64,000 bases of DNA from Nostoc sp. NMS9 (GTDB taxonomy: Bacteria; Cyanobacteriota; Cyanobacteriia; Cyanobacteriales; Nostocaceae). This document shows, one piece after another, positions 26,917-36,685 of the stretch. The stretch is from the NCBI RefSeq assembly GCF_017114995.1, contig NZ_JABXKL010000005.1:62001-126000 (forward strand), in the 5' to 3' direction. A program made the translations under genes and the position numbers. Each line of letters opens with the position of its first letter. Position 1 is the stretch's first letter. The notes below the pieces were generated by a model that searched no databases, was not told the DNA's origin, and worked only from the letters and a program-made list of their open reading frames with translations.

Positions 26917-28611
26917 TTATGGAAGAATTGTTTGCCCAGTTGATAGCTTGGCAGATAATTTATTATTAGGTGAAAGATTACGTCGGCGCAAATTACGAGT
27001 TTTAGCTAATTTCCAGATTGAATAATAGTTATCACTATCAACAATATCTGTCTTGAATTTATACTTTTTTTCTATTGTTTTGCCCCAAGTCTCTGAAGGA
27101 TTAAGTAAAAATACATCAGTAAATCCATCAGGAATTTTAGGAATTTTTTGATTGTTCACCAACAGAAATCGCACTTTTGGTTCTAAAAGATAGCTTAAAG
27201 AAAAGACATCACCATAATTATTGCCGAAAGCATCACTAATCAAAAGTGGACGATTACTCTGATTAATGATTTGGGCAACTTGTGGATTGCCAGAATTCAT
27301 ACCCTTATTCCACCAAGTTTCTGCCTGAGAACTCACCTTAGAAGAAATCAAACCACAAATAATCACTAATGCCATGATTATGTGCCAAAAGCTACGGCGT
27401 GACACGCTTCCATTATATAGTTGCGTAGTTAGTAAATAAGCAACAGCTACTTGGATTCCTAAATAAGATGGGATTAAATATGCTTCGGTAGACGATTGTA
27501 TACTCCCAGTAATTAAATCTGGCAGTATTAGGGGTAATGCTGGTACTACAATTAACGTGATGATAAAAGACCATACTTTATAGTTAGTTGCTCGGCAAAG
27601 AAAATAAATTGAATATACTACCAAAATTGAAAAGCTTAGTGCAATTAAATAGCCTAGAGGATTTTCTACTTTAAGGTTTATATCAAAAAAAATTCGGCTT
27701 AACTGCATTAACAAAAATGGAAATATAGGTGTTAAATATGACTGTGTTGTTGTTTTATCTGCTGAAATTAAAAATTGAAAAAAGTCACCAATTACAATTG
27801 TTATCCAAGGCATGAAAGCTAAAAAACCTACCAGTGATGCTAGCAGATATGTTCTCACGGTTTCAGTAAACTGAAGTTTGGCATTTATCATCACATAAAT
27901 TCCATGAGCAACTGCTACAAATGCACTCCAAAGAAATGTATAAAGACTAATGGCTAAAGTTACTGTATAAATGCTCCATATAGCGAACAAATCTGGTTTT
28001 TGTCGTTCTTGTGCTAGCTCATCTTCTAGCCGTATGGCTCGTAGCAGAGACGCACTGGATAGTAAAATGGTGACTAACCAAAGAATATATTCTTGTGCTT
28101 CTTGGGCGTATACTAGGTGAATTGGAGAGATAGCCATGAGTGCGATCGCAACACCAGGAACCGATAATGGCACATTAAATAATTCTCGACATAGCCAATA
28201 AACACAAGGGAAAACCAGCAAACTAATGCAGGCAGATAAACTTCTAATCGCCGTCACCGAATTCCCAAAGACTTCCATCCACAATCTGGCTATTATGTAA
28301 TATAACGGTGGATGCTGAGAATCTTGTTTTGCCAAAGACATAATTGTGTCATTTAAGCTTTTTTCTGGATTTGCACCTTGAAAATGGGCAAAACTTTCTT
28401 TGCCAATGACACGATTATTAAAAAGTTGCTGTTTAGCTTCATTAATTGTATAACCAGAAATTCGCAATAAGGTATAAGTTTCATCATGCCAGAAAACTTT
28501 ACCATCAAGATTAGAAAAGCGAAACAATATACCCATCGCCAATAAGAAAATAATTAAAAATCGCAACCAACTCGGAGCAAATTTGAGATGGCGCATAAGT
28601 AGTTTTTCCAA
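26917..28611 (-). CDS. GT39-like (ArnT/PMT-type) membrane glycosyltransferase
   Basis: 564 residues, polytopic. After the first membrane helix comes FWHDETYTLLRISG (about 39-52), the luminal acidic motif of GT-C enzymes, and QHPPLYYIIARLW near 95. About ten to eleven further hydrophobic segments alternate to residue 430, followed by a soluble C-terminal domain of about 120 residues. Such proteins transfer a sugar from a polyprenyl-phosphate carrier to an envelope acceptor. Donor and acceptor unknown. A broken paralogue lies immediately downstream (155 bases), so this is one half of a tandem duplication. Confidence 0.8.
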   Translation of the reverse strand: MEKLLMRHLKFAPSWLRFLIIFLLAMGILFRFSNLDGKVFWHDETYTLLRISGYTINEAKQQLFNNRVIGKESFAHFQGANPEKSLNDTIMSLAKQDSQHPPLYYIIARLWMEVFGNSVTAIRSLSACISLLVFPCVYWLCRELFNVPLSVPGVAIALMAISPIHLVYAQEAQEYILWLVTILLSSASLLRAIRLEDELAQERQKPDLFAIWSIYTVTLAISLYTFLWSAFVAVAHGIYVMINAKLQFTETVRTYLLASLVGFLAFMPWITIVIGDFFQFLISADKTTTQSYLTPIFPFLLMQLSRIFFDINLKVENPLGYLIALSFSILVVYSIYFLCRATNYKVWSFIITLIVVPALPLILPDLITGSIQSSTEAYLIPSYLGIQVAVAYLLTTQLYNGSVSRRSFWHIIMALVIICGLISSKVSSQAETWWNKGMNSGNPQVAQIINQSNRPLLISDAFGNNYGDVFSLSYLLEPKVRFLLVNNQKIPKIPDGFTDVFLLNPSETWGKTIEKKYKFKTDIVDSDNYYSIWKLAKTRNLRRRNLSPNNKLSAKLSTGQTILP

Positions 28612-29087
28612 GAAGTTGTCTAAAATAATCCAGTCAGGCGCACTGGATGAGTGCCGCAGCTACGCCTGTCGTAGACATCGCTAGTAATTATATCTGAACC
28701 TGTTCATCAGACATCGCCAACCGTACTTTGAGTGAGAGTCATCTGATTTGAAATATTGAAAATAAATATCTCTCTTCTATTAACTCTGAAAACAATTGCA
28801 CAAGGTTGTATCAAATACGGCAAAACTGACCTTGGTTTTACAGCCGAGATGAAGATGTGGAGTAAAATATCATAAATATTCCTATTCTTCCAGTCCGCGT
28901 CGGCGGACTTAGTTTTTATAGCTGCAACTTTCAGTAGTTACTGACTTTTGACGGGATTCGTAATTTCTCTATTATTTTTCAATGGAGTCCGAAAATGGCT
29001 AGCAGCGTAGACGCTTTTTAGCGGCTTGCCGCAGGCATCGCGTTGCCAAAAAATGGATAAAGTCGAGCTTAGAACAAAAGAGAATTT
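28612..29087. other. Intergenic region with three dispersed repeats
   Basis: No gene seen. Repeats: a GC-rich unit at 28651-28681 (GCCGCAGCTACGCCTG...), a hairpin unit at about 28895-28945 (AGTCCGC/GCGGACT followed by TTAGTTTTTATAGC and an ACTTTCAGTAG tail, the same family as 35308-35360), and a variant of the 29-mer at 29005-29041 ending CCGCAGGCATCGC. Confidence 0.6.
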
Positions 29088-29879
29088 TTACAATACTTGG
29101 TAACACCATCTAGCAAAGTCTTTGCTATTAGATATAGTTAAAAAATCAATGGTCTTAAACTGTCGATCAATAGCTGGAACACTGCATATTTTAGCTCCAA
29201 TATTCAAGTATGCCTGCAAAATTTTCGGAATCTCAACATTAGATGAATCTGGACAATTTTGAGTCAGTTCTAGACAAGATTGTGAATTTGGATAAACCAA
29301 AATACTTGGATGCATCAAGTTATTCTGCCGAAAATAATCATAAGCCCAAGTAGCTTGCCCAGAAGATTGTGTTAGTAATGATGCACAGCCAAATAAATAT
29401 TGGTTTTTACTCCAGATAAGATAATTTGCCAGCCCTTCCCAGAGTAGTAAAAGTGTCTGACTATTGCGATATTCTTTAGCTATACATGCACGGCCAACTT
29501 CAACCGATGCCTGAAGTACAGAATTGGGAATTCCATTAAGATTAAATATATCGGCAGCATCAAAGCCTAGTCTTTGAGAAGCCATCGTATAGGTTTGCAT
29601 TCGATAAGTTCCAATCGTTTTACCCGTATGTTTGGAGATTAGGATTAAATGATGGCAAACCGCATCAAACTTATCTATATCCATCTGGGTAAAGTTAGAA
29701 GCAGAAAATCCCAAACCTAGTTCAAGATTAAAAACTTCAAAGCGCAACCGAAAAATTGATTCTAATTCTTCTTCAGTTGAAGCCAGCCGTAGGGTATATT
29801 TTTCAGTTTGAAGGACGGGAAAATCTTCAAGAGGGGGAGGAGGATTCAGTGGGTAATTGATGCGTCCAGAAACTTCCAT
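29088..29879 (-). CDS. Acyltransferase of the hemolysin/OlsB-like GNAT family
   Basis: 263 residues. Region YTLRLASTEEELESIFRLRFEVFNLELG resembles the N-terminal block of autoinducer-synthase-like GNAT proteins, followed by MDIDKFDAVCHHLILI and GTYRM, then SVEVGRACIAKEYRN and LLLWEGLANYL. This is the order seen in the family that includes ornithine acyl-ACP N-acyltransferase (OlsB) and 'hemolysin' proteins. It probably uses an acyl carrier protein thioester to acylate an amine. No lipid-synthesis partner is adjacent, so the substrate is open. AGGAAG stands seven bases ahead of the ATG. Confidence 0.75.
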   Translation of the reverse strand: MEVSGRINYPLNPPPPLEDFPVLQTEKYTLRLASTEEELESIFRLRFEVFNLELGLGFSASNFTQMDIDKFDAVCHHLILISKHTGKTIGTYRMQTYTMASQRLGFDAADIFNLNGIPNSVLQASVEVGRACIAKEYRNSQTLLLLWEGLANYLIWSKNQYLFGCASLLTQSSGQATWAYDYFRQNNLMHPSILVYPNSQSCLELTQNCPDSSNVEIPKILQAYLNIGAKICSVPAIDRQFKTIDFLTISNSKDFARWCYQVL

Positions 29880-30556
29880 CTATCTTCCTACTTAGATTTG
29901 CGAAAATATTCTACTAGGATTTAGGCACTATACAAATAGTTCACATTATGCATTAATGTGTCGAAGTGTAATTGAGACGGTTTTCGATAAAAGATCCTTT
30001 AGAGCAATACGCTTGGGTTCAGGATTTTTGGTACTGATTTTTGATCTGTAAAGACGCGTTAGCGCAGCGGGACGTTAGGATAGCGGGGCGTTCGCGATAG
30101 CGTCTCCAAGAGTTGCCCAGTCCAATTTCGCGTTTCTACCAAGGATTTTAGGTTTAACTGAAGGTATTGTGGTCTAGAGAGCTTTTTTACTTTCTTCGAT
30201 TAGGATTAGAGTGCTTTTATTATGGACATTAATTCCCAAAAAATCTGGCAATAAGATACAAAATTTTCTTTTGATATACGCTATGCATGTAAGTCATACC
30301 ATTTTACACAAACCTTGATATATATTGTGGTAGCAATTACCCTCAGTGAGGAAGTTATGTCAATTGCTCGACCGAGAGAACTTGCTATGGTGTTCAATAG
30401 TTGAAGTATCGCAACAAGCCTGATCAAAAAGATTTTTAGAATTTCCAGCTTCAAAACCAGTTCTGAATTTGCTAACTGCACATCAGAGGGCTATTCCCGC
30501 TTGCTAGAGTGTGAGTAGTTCACGTAAAATATAATGCCATTGTTGCGGCAGTTCTC
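29880..30556. other. Intergenic region, dispersed repeat, no gene seen
   Basis: A GC-rich dispersed repeat covers about 30052-30110 (GACGCGTTAGCGCAGCGGG..., then GCGTTCGCGATAGCGTCTCC). The remainder is AT-rich and holds the promoters of the divergent flanking genes; a frame at 30281-30481 on the minus strand has no coding character. Confidence 0.55.
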
Positions 30557-31627
30557 ATGACCTCATCTGCGTCGTTTGACACATTAGAGTCTTTACAGGC
30601 GGATATCGCTGAATTGATCGTTCGTTTACCGACATTAAAAAATCGGCAATTTATTCTGCAAGCACTTACTACTATTGTTCGTCTAGCTGATACCGAAATT
30701 GAGCGTCTCGATTGGAAAATATTATCGGCTGCATTAGCAGATATGGAGCGCGGTTTCCAGCTTTTTTATGATTACCGACACGTTCGCAAAGTTACCATCT
30801 TTGGTTCTGCTCGTCTAGCGCCAGATAGACCAGAATACCAAATGGCTCTTGAGTTTGCTCGCGCTATTTCTCAATTAGGATTTATGGTGATGACTGGTGG
30901 TGGTGGTGGAATCATGCAGGCTGGTCATGAAGGTGCTGGGCGAGAAAATTCCTTTGGATTAAACATTCAGTTACCCTTTGAACAGCAAGCAAACCCTTTT
31001 ATACAGGGCGATCCCAAGCTAATTAACTTCAAATATTTCTTTACCCGCAAGCTGTTTCTCCTCAAAGAAAGTGATGCTGTAGCCTTGTTTCCAGGAGGTT
31101 TTGGTACTCAAGATGAAGCTTTTGAATGTATGACATTAAGCCAAACTGGTAAATTTGGGCCAGTACCTTTAGTTTTAATCGATCGCCCTGGTGGTGATTA
31201 CTGGCGCTCTTGGAGCGAATATATTGATAAGCAATTAGTGCAAAATGGTCTTGTCAATCCTGAAGACCCCAGTCTTTACACGGTGACAGATAACCTGGAT
31301 GTGGCTTGTGATGCTATCACCCGTTTTTACCAGGTTTATCATTCCAGCCGCTACGTAGGCAATAAATTAGTCATCCGCCTGAAGACAGATATATCAGACG
31401 CTCTTTTAGAACAACTTAATGCTGATTTTAGTGACATTATTATTCAAGGAAAGATTGAAAAAAGTCAGGCATTACCTCAAGAAGCACAAGATGAAACTGT
31501 TGGACTACCTCGCCTCATTTTGTACTTCAATCAACGCGACTTGGGGCGCTTGTATCAGATGATTGCCACAATTAACCGGATGGGTACTCCTTCACCAGAG
31601 GATGTAGCGCATCCAGAAAGAAAGTAG
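30557..31627 (+). CDS. LOG-family protein (lysine-decarboxylase-like Rossmann fold)
   Basis: 356 residues, longer than the 180-220 of classical LOG proteins. The core at about 76-250 holds VTIFGSAR, MTGGGGGIMQAGHEGAG and the active-site motif PGGFGTQDEAFE (177-188), which in LOG enzymes binds nucleotide 5'-monophosphate and cleaves the ribose phosphate to activate cytokinins. Extra N-terminal helices (1-75) and a C-terminal domain of about 100 residues define a larger cyanobacterial subgroup. Activity on cytokinin precursors is inferred only. Monocistronic. Confidence 0.85.
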   Translation: MTSSASFDTLESLQADIAELIVRLPTLKNRQFILQALTTIVRLADTEIERLDWKILSAALADMERGFQLFYDYRHVRKVTIFGSARLAPDRPEYQMALEFARAISQLGFMVMTGGGGGIMQAGHEGAGRENSFGLNIQLPFEQQANPFIQGDPKLINFKYFFTRKLFLLKESDAVALFPGGFGTQDEAFECMTLSQTGKFGPVPLVLIDRPGGDYWRSWSEYIDKQLVQNGLVNPEDPSLYTVTDNLDVACDAITRFYQVYHSSRYVGNKLVIRLKTDISDALLEQLNADFSDIIIQGKIEKSQALPQEAQDETVGLPRLILYFNQRDLGRLYQMIATINRMGTPSPEDVAHPERK

Positions 31628-32419
31628 GTAAGCAAAAACACATCTAAATTTGCATATTAAAATTTTCTCAATATCTTGTGGGGTGGGCCGAAAAGCCATT
31701 GGTGTCAACTTAAGCTAAAACCCTTTTCAAATCTCGTTTCCAGTCTCCGACTGGAAATGCTCTTCAATTGCGGCTCTGCCGCAAGTCTTGAGGCGGAGCC
31801 TCTTTTGACAGGCATTGCCAATCGGAGACTGGGAACGAGACAATCTAAAAGCTGGTTCTAGGCAGGTTTTCATACTAAGTTGACACTAATGATTCATGAA
31901 TTGCCCCTACAGGAAATCAAGGCTTTCACTGCCTTTTTGCGTAAGTCCTAAAGCAAAAAAAGGGGGAGAATTTTGAATTACTTTCCCTTTCCTTGTTTCA
32001 AGCTTATGGAATTGCGTCACCGATCGCGCAGCGTAAAGCCTTCTTTTCTCTTTCAGAGACGCTACGCGTAGCTTGCTTCTCCGTAGGAGTACGCTTAGAG
32101 CGAGTCTTCTCCTGACGAAGACGCTAGCTTCTCCGTAACGGGTACAAGCATCACAGCCCGTCGTCGACATCGCCAGTTGCTGAATCAGGCTAACGGCGTA
32201 GTATCTGCACAGATCAAAAATATTTTTTATTTTCATGTGTCTGTCTTCATGAGCAATAGGCATTTTGGCATTGTCCAAGCAAGCCACAAAAACAATATGA
32301 TTCACCCTACTTACAGATGAGAAAAACAGCAGTTATTATGACTCAATACTGATTATTCTAAAAAAGCTTGTATATTAGCACAGTAAACAACGCTTGAGAT
32401 CCTAACAGAGGAATAAAAA
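31628..32419. other. Intergenic region made largely of repeats
   Basis: Left half holds a nested inverted-repeat structure (31702-31886). Right half (about 32010-32170) is a run of GC-rich dispersed repeats of the GAGACGCTACGCGTAGC type. An open frame of 132 codons on the minus strand is built mainly of these repeats and is not called. The last 100 bases carry the promoter of the carboxypeptidase gene. Confidence 0.6.
31702..31886. repeat. Nested inverted repeats (hairpin element inside a second inverted repeat)
   Basis: Inner arms CTCGTTTCCAGTCTCCGA (31733-31750) and its complement with one change (31822-31839) enclose 71 bases that contain further pairs such as GCGGCTCTGCCGC. Outer arms GTGTCAACTTA (31702-31712) and TAAGTTGACAC (31876-31886) are perfect. 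No coding frame. The outer repeat looks like an older palindromic site into which the inner element landed. Confidence 0.7.
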
Positions 32420-33742
32420 ATGCTGGAATTATTGGGTTCAGGTTTGGTGTCGCTTTGGCTGGAAATGGCTGGGGTACAAATCAAACCTCTAGATGCCTTA
32501 GATGCACTAACTTGGCAAAGTAGCCCTGGCTTTGTTCTTGCCCCCGATCCAAATCCAACTGGGGCGACTACGGTGCAGGAATATTTGAAAAAGCTGATCA
32601 CATCAAAAGTGGTAGCGCAAAATCTGGCTGAGAGTCAGGGGATTTGGATGCAGTCGGGACCAATGCTGATGGCAAATCACCAAGGTACGACACCTCTTCC
32701 GGCTGCTTCTTTAACTAAAATAGCCACTTCACTAGTTGCTTTGAAAACTTGGGGGCCAGATTACCAATTTGATACTTTGGTGAGTGTCACTGGGCCAGTG
32801 GTAAATGGAGTTGTGCAGGGCGATTTGGTGATTACAGGCCGTGGCGATCCTTTGTTTGTTTGGGAAGAAGCGATCGCTCTTGGTAATACTCTCAATCAAA
32901 TGGGCATCAAGCAAGTAAAGGGGAATTTGATTATTACTGGCAGTTTTGCGATGAATTTCCAACGTCAGCCAATGCTAGCCGGTCTAATGCTCAAGCAAAC
33001 ACTAAATCGTGCGACTTGGGGACGCCCCGCTATTTATACACACTCAATCATGCCCAAGGGAACGCCCAAGCCTCAAGTTGTAATTGCGGGTGCGGTGAAA
33101 GTTGAGGCGCAACCAAACCCTCAACAAACTTTGTTACTGCGTCATCGCTCATTGCCCTTGAAGCAACTGCTCAAGGAAATGAACGTTTATAGTAACAACG
33201 ATATGGCAGAGATGCTGGCAGACTCAGTGGGGGGAGCAACTGTAGTTCAATCAACTGCTGCTAACCTGGCGAGGGTACCACAAGTAGAAATTCAGTTAAT
33301 CAATGGTTCTGGATTGGGGCCGGAAAATCGCATTTCCCCCAGGGCTGTTTGTGCCATGTTTATGGCTATTCAAGCTGAGGCATCTGCCCATCAACTGAAT
33401 CTGGCTGACTTGTTCCCCATGTCTGGATTCGATCATCGGGGGACACTACACACTAGGCACATTCCCCTGGCGACTGTGATCAAAACTGGTACTCTCCGAG
33501 ATGTGAGCGCTTTAGCGGGAGTGATGCCCACACGCGATCGCGGTTTGGTTTGGTTTGCTATTATCAACCGTGGGACAAATGTCTGGGGTTTGCGGACTGG
33601 ACAAGACCAACTTTTGCAAAGTGTTGTTAAACAATTACAACTACCTCCAACCGTTCCTATTGCCCTGACTCCCCACTCAGCCATCAACTCTTTACCTCAG
33701 CTAGGCGCAGCTAGTCGGAATGAAATCTTATACAAAAGTTAG
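32420..33742 (+). CDS. dacB: D-alanyl-D-alanine carboxypeptidase, PBP4/S13 family
   Basis: 440 residues. All three penicillin-binding motifs are present in order: S97-L-T-K100 (PAASLTK), S-N-N in VYSNNDMAEML and K-T-G in VIKTGTLRD. Between the first two lies the insertion typical of class C PBPs (S13), here shortened. Trims or cleaves peptide cross-links of peptidoglycan in the periplasm. The N-terminus (LLGSGLVSLWLEMAG) is hydrophobic and may act as signal or anchor, though no standard cleavage site is clear. GAGGAAT lies eight bases before the ATG. Confidence 0.9.
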   Translation: MLELLGSGLVSLWLEMAGVQIKPLDALDALTWQSSPGFVLAPDPNPTGATTVQEYLKKLITSKVVAQNLAESQGIWMQSGPMLMANHQGTTPLPAASLTKIATSLVALKTWGPDYQFDTLVSVTGPVVNGVVQGDLVITGRGDPLFVWEEAIALGNTLNQMGIKQVKGNLIITGSFAMNFQRQPMLAGLMLKQTLNRATWGRPAIYTHSIMPKGTPKPQVVIAGAVKVEAQPNPQQTLLLRHRSLPLKQLLKEMNVYSNNDMAEMLADSVGGATVVQSTAANLARVPQVEIQLINGSGLGPENRISPRAVCAMFMAIQAEASAHQLNLADLFPMSGFDHRGTLHTRHIPLATVIKTGTLRDVSALAGVMPTRDRGLVWFAIINRGTNVWGLRTGQDQLLQSVVKQLQLPPTVPIALTPHSAINSLPQLGAASRNEILYKS

Positions 33743-34003
33743 TTGATCCATAGTCTAGAGTTAGAACAGAGAGCAGACTAATCTTATTAGCAATCTAAAA
33801 GTTTTATTGATGGGTAAAAACCGAACTTGTAAAGGGTAAATGTCCATAATAGCTTTTGGGTGAAATTTTCTATTAAGTTGATTACAGGTAGTTCGCAAAA
33901 TGCCCTAACCCCAGTAGTGGAAAGAGCAGGCGAAACCTGAAATAAAAATAACTGTAAATAGATTTGTCACGACTGAGCAACAATTAGGCTTATAAATTAG
34001 GTT

Positions 34004-35224
34004 GTGATTATGCGATTTCCCAAAATATCTCGGTCTTTACGTCAACTCACTACTCATGTTTTAGCGATCGCGCTAGGAGTTGTGCTAGCGGTTAGCACAT
34101 TGCAGGTGTTACCCTCCCAAGCCGAACCAGCACCCACAATAACTGCTGGAGATACTTCAAATCTAATTGCTCAACGGCAATCACCAGCTAGTGCTGCGAT
34201 CGGTAGCACTAGCTTTGTCACAGCAGCAGTGAATCGTGTTGGTTCAGCAGTTGTCCGTATTGATACTGAGCGAACAATTACTCGTCGCGTCGATCCATTT
34301 ATGGAAGATCCCTTTTTCCGTCGGTTTTTTGGTGACGGTTTCTCCCAACAGATGCCTTCTGAGCAGTTACGTGGTTTAGGCTCAGGTTTCATTATTGACA
34401 AGAGCGGGTTAGTTTTGACTAATGCTCATGTGGTCGATAAGGCTGATAAAGTAACAGTCCGACTCAAAGATGGCCGCACTTTTGAAGGAAAAGTTCAGGG
34501 TATTGATGAAGTCACAGATTTGGCAGTAGTCAAGATTAACGCTGGTAACGATTTACCAGTCGCGCCCTTGGGTTCTTCCACCAATGTCCAAGTAGGAGAC
34601 TGGGCGATCGCAGTCGGTAATCCTTTGGGATTCGATAATACTGTTACCTTGGGAATTATCAGTACCCTCAAACGTTCCAGCGCCCAAGTCGGCATTAGTG
34701 ACAAACGCTTAGACTTCATTCAGACAGATGCCGCCATTAACCCTGGTAACTCTGGCGGGCCACTATTGAATGGTCAAGGTGAAGTAATTGGTATTAACAC
34801 AGCCATTCGCCCTGATGCAATGGGTATTGGGTTTGCCATTCCTATTGATAAAGCCAAAGCGATCGCCGAGCAACTGCAACGTGATGGCAAAGTTGCTCAC
34901 CCCTATCTAGGTGTGCAAATGCTAACTTTGACACCCGATCTTGCCAAGCTAAATAACACCGATCCCAACTCTCCTATTCAGATACCAGAAATTAATGGTG
35001 TTTTTGTCATGCGAGTTGTCCCCAATTCTCCAGCGGCATCTGCGGGTATCCGACGCGGGGATGTAATTCTGCAAGTTGATGGTAAAGCAATTACCAGTGC
35101 TGAACAATTGCAGAATGTTGTGGAAGATAGTCGCCTTGGTCAAGTATTACAGGTGAAGGTGCAACGAGGTAATAAGACAGAGCAGCTTTCAGTACGTACA
35201 GCCGAGTTGCAAAATGCTTCGTAG
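34004..35224 (+). CDS. hhoA: HhoA/HtrA-type serine protease with PDZ domain
   Basis: 406 residues from a GTG at 34004; an in-frame ATG at 34010 is equally possible. N-terminal membrane/signal segment (about 18-38, ending SQA). Trypsin-like domain with catalytic triad H142 (LTNAHVVD), D172 (EVTDLAVVK) and S250 (NPGNSGGPL). One PDZ domain at about 300-395. This is the Deg/Hho layout of cyanobacterial periplasmic proteases that degrade damaged envelope proteins. Which of HhoA, HhoB or HtrA it corresponds to cannot be settled by eye. Own promoter in a 260-base spacer. Confidence 0.9.
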   Translation: MIMRFPKISRSLRQLTTHVLAIALGVVLAVSTLQVLPSQAEPAPTITAGDTSNLIAQRQSPASAAIGSTSFVTAAVNRVGSAVVRIDTERTITRRVDPFMEDPFFRRFFGDGFSQQMPSEQLRGLGSGFIIDKSGLVLTNAHVVDKADKVTVRLKDGRTFEGKVQGIDEVTDLAVVKINAGNDLPVAPLGSSTNVQVGDWAIAVGNPLGFDNTVTLGIISTLKRSSAQVGISDKRLDFIQTDAAINPGNSGGPLLNGQGEVIGINTAIRPDAMGIGFAIPIDKAKAIAEQLQRDGKVAHPYLGVQMLTLTPDLAKLNNTDPNSPIQIPEINGVFVMRVVPNSPAASAGIRRGDVILQVDGKAITSAEQLQNVVEDSRLGQVLQVKVQRGNKTEQLSVRTAELQNAS

Positions 35225-35544
35225 GGGCAATATAGCCTATTTTAATTGTGTGGAATAGTAAGGGCACAGCAATGCTGTGCCCAAAGCGCGTGTAGTCTAT
35301 AAAGGTTTTTAACCCACGGAGGTGGGTAAAGTCTCGTGTAGCCGCGACTTCCAGTAGCCAAGGCGAGTAACAATTTAGACTTTTCAAACATCCTCTTTGA
35401 ATAGAAACTGCGATCGCACATCGCAGTTTCCGGTGCTACTGGTTTCCTCTTTTGATAAGTTGGAATTGATGGGTTGCGATGCCTACGGCGGGCTACACCT
35501 AAGCATTGGGGGAGCTAACGGAGTTAGAATACTTTCGGTCACTT

Positions 35545-35606
35545 ATTACACGTAATAGCCCATACGTGTAACTAATAACTATATATATTAATGTGACGTT
35601 GGGCAT
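35545..35606 (+). repeat. Left copy of a ~62-bp direct repeat flanking the sigma-factor module
   Basis: Begins ATTACACG, has CATACGTGTAA and CTATATATATT, and ends GTTGGGC. About 85% like 40261-40322, in the same orientation. ATTACACG and CGTGTAA can pair as a hairpin in both copies. Confidence 0.7.
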
Positions 35607-35787
35607 TGAGTCTCTCTACTAAACAAGGTAGCCTGATTAAAAGGAGATGCTCAAAAAATGAGTACGCTCAGTTGCTAGGCACACAGAGTTAGTTGTAGTC
35701 AGCTGCGTGCGGTCACAACCAATGCCACGCAACGCTATAGCTCTGTTGCAGCTAACTGTGCTTGAGAAAAGCTTTGTATTTTGGAGC

Positions 35788-35917
35788 CTAATGTGCAAAA
35801 CCGAACCACGATACGATGCAGATCAGCCAAATTTCCGCAACGACTTCAATTAACCAGAACCCAGCGATTAGAATTCCCCATTGCATACCACGGCGCGCTG
35901 CCAAGACCGCATCCGGG
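35788..35917 (-). pseudogene. Short membrane-protein-like reading frame, no start codon
   Basis: Minus-strand frame ending at TAG 35788-35790 reads AIPDAVLAARRGMQWGILIA followed by GFWLIEVVAEIWLICIVSWF. It has coding character and two hydrophobic stretches, and follows the anti-sigma gene by about 20 bases. It has no start unless an internal ATG (31 codons) is used. Perhaps the tail of a deleted gene of this operon. Confidence 0.35.
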
Positions 35918-35938
35918 ATAGCTCATGAGTTGCTGAGG

Positions 35939-36685
35939 TTATATCTGGGTAGATGATTTACTCTGCATCACGATAGTTCCAGTGGGATAACGGCTAGTTT
36001 CAGAGGATTCCAACGTCACGAATAATCCAGAGATACCTGTGTCATAAAAGTCGGCAGGCATCCAGAATTTATCTAACACCTTTCCCTGGGGATTAATTTT
36101 CACAGTGCCACAGGGAATTTTTTCGCCATCAGCGATCGCCCAAAGTCGATAGACCTTACCTGTGGGTGGAGCCACCAGATTTTGCACGGCTAGAATTCCT
36201 TGCCGTTGTCCTAGATTCACAACAAAGCTACCCGCAGCAGTATCCGATACCTTCACAGCCTTGAGAGAGAAAAGTTGCGTCTGGGACTGTTGCAGTAGGG
36301 TATTGATGTCTTGAGCCATGCCCAAATCCTGTCGCAAGCGATAGTTATCTACTCCTAAATACAGAATCAGGAGTGCCGCGACACTACCCATGACGATGGG
36401 CCAGAGGAGCCGAGACGGTTTGTGCTGGGAGGGTTGGAAAGTAGTGGTAGCGGCAGCCAGGATAGCTCCTTGGAGATTATGAGGCGGTTCCACGCTGTTT
36501 AAGCTGTAAACAACCTGGTCTAAGGTTGCCTGAAGCCGCTTCACTTCTGCTACTAATGCTGGATTTTCTGCCAGCAGTTGCTCGAAAACTTCTGCTTCGG
36601 CGCGATCGAGGTCGCCCACGACATAGCCTGCTGCCAAGGTTTCGATTGCTTGAGGAGTAAGGGGTTCAGTCATAACCTTAGTCAA
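35939..36685 (-). CDS. Anti-sigma factor, RskA type
   Basis: 248 residues. Cytoplasmic N-terminal domain (about 10-85, helical, with LAAGYVVGDLDRAEAEVFEQLL), one membrane helix at about 92-111 (LLWPIVMGSVAALLILYLGV) and an extracytoplasmic C-terminal domain (about 150-245) with the RskA pattern VYRLWAIADGEKIPCGTV. It should bind the sigma factor encoded immediately upstream and release it after an envelope signal, probably through regulated proteolysis. Its start overlaps the sigma-factor stop by eight bases, so the two are translationally coupled. Confidence 0.88.
   Translation of the reverse strand: MTKVMTEPLTPQAIETLAAGYVVGDLDRAEAEVFEQLLAENPALVAEVKRLQATLDQVVYSLNSVEPPHNLQGAILAAATTTFQPSQHKPSRLLWPIVMGSVAALLILYLGVDNYRLRQDLGMAQDINTLLQQSQTQLFSLKAVKVSDTAAGSFVVNLGQRQGILAVQNLVAPPTGKVYRLWAIADGEKIPCGTVKINPQGKVLDKFWMPADFYDTGISGLFVTLESSETSRYPTGTIVMQSKSSTQI

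Larger units (their letters stand above)
35225..35938. other. Intergenic region with palindromes, dispersed repeats and a remnant ORF
   Basis: A 10-bp-arm palindrome lies at 35262-35282 (GGGCACAGCA...). A hairpin-plus-tail repeat stands at about 35308-35360 (AACCCACGG/AGGTGGGT, then GTAGCCGCGACTTCCAGTAG), of the family also at 28895. A degenerate 29-mer is at 35476-35504 and a 62-base unit at 35545-35606 recurs near 40261. The minus-strand stretch 35788-35917 has a coding look (listed separately). Confidence 0.6.

Noticed and set aside
31907-32305. 132-codon minus-strand reading frame
   Set aside because: Most of it is GC-rich dispersed repeat read through; no family character.
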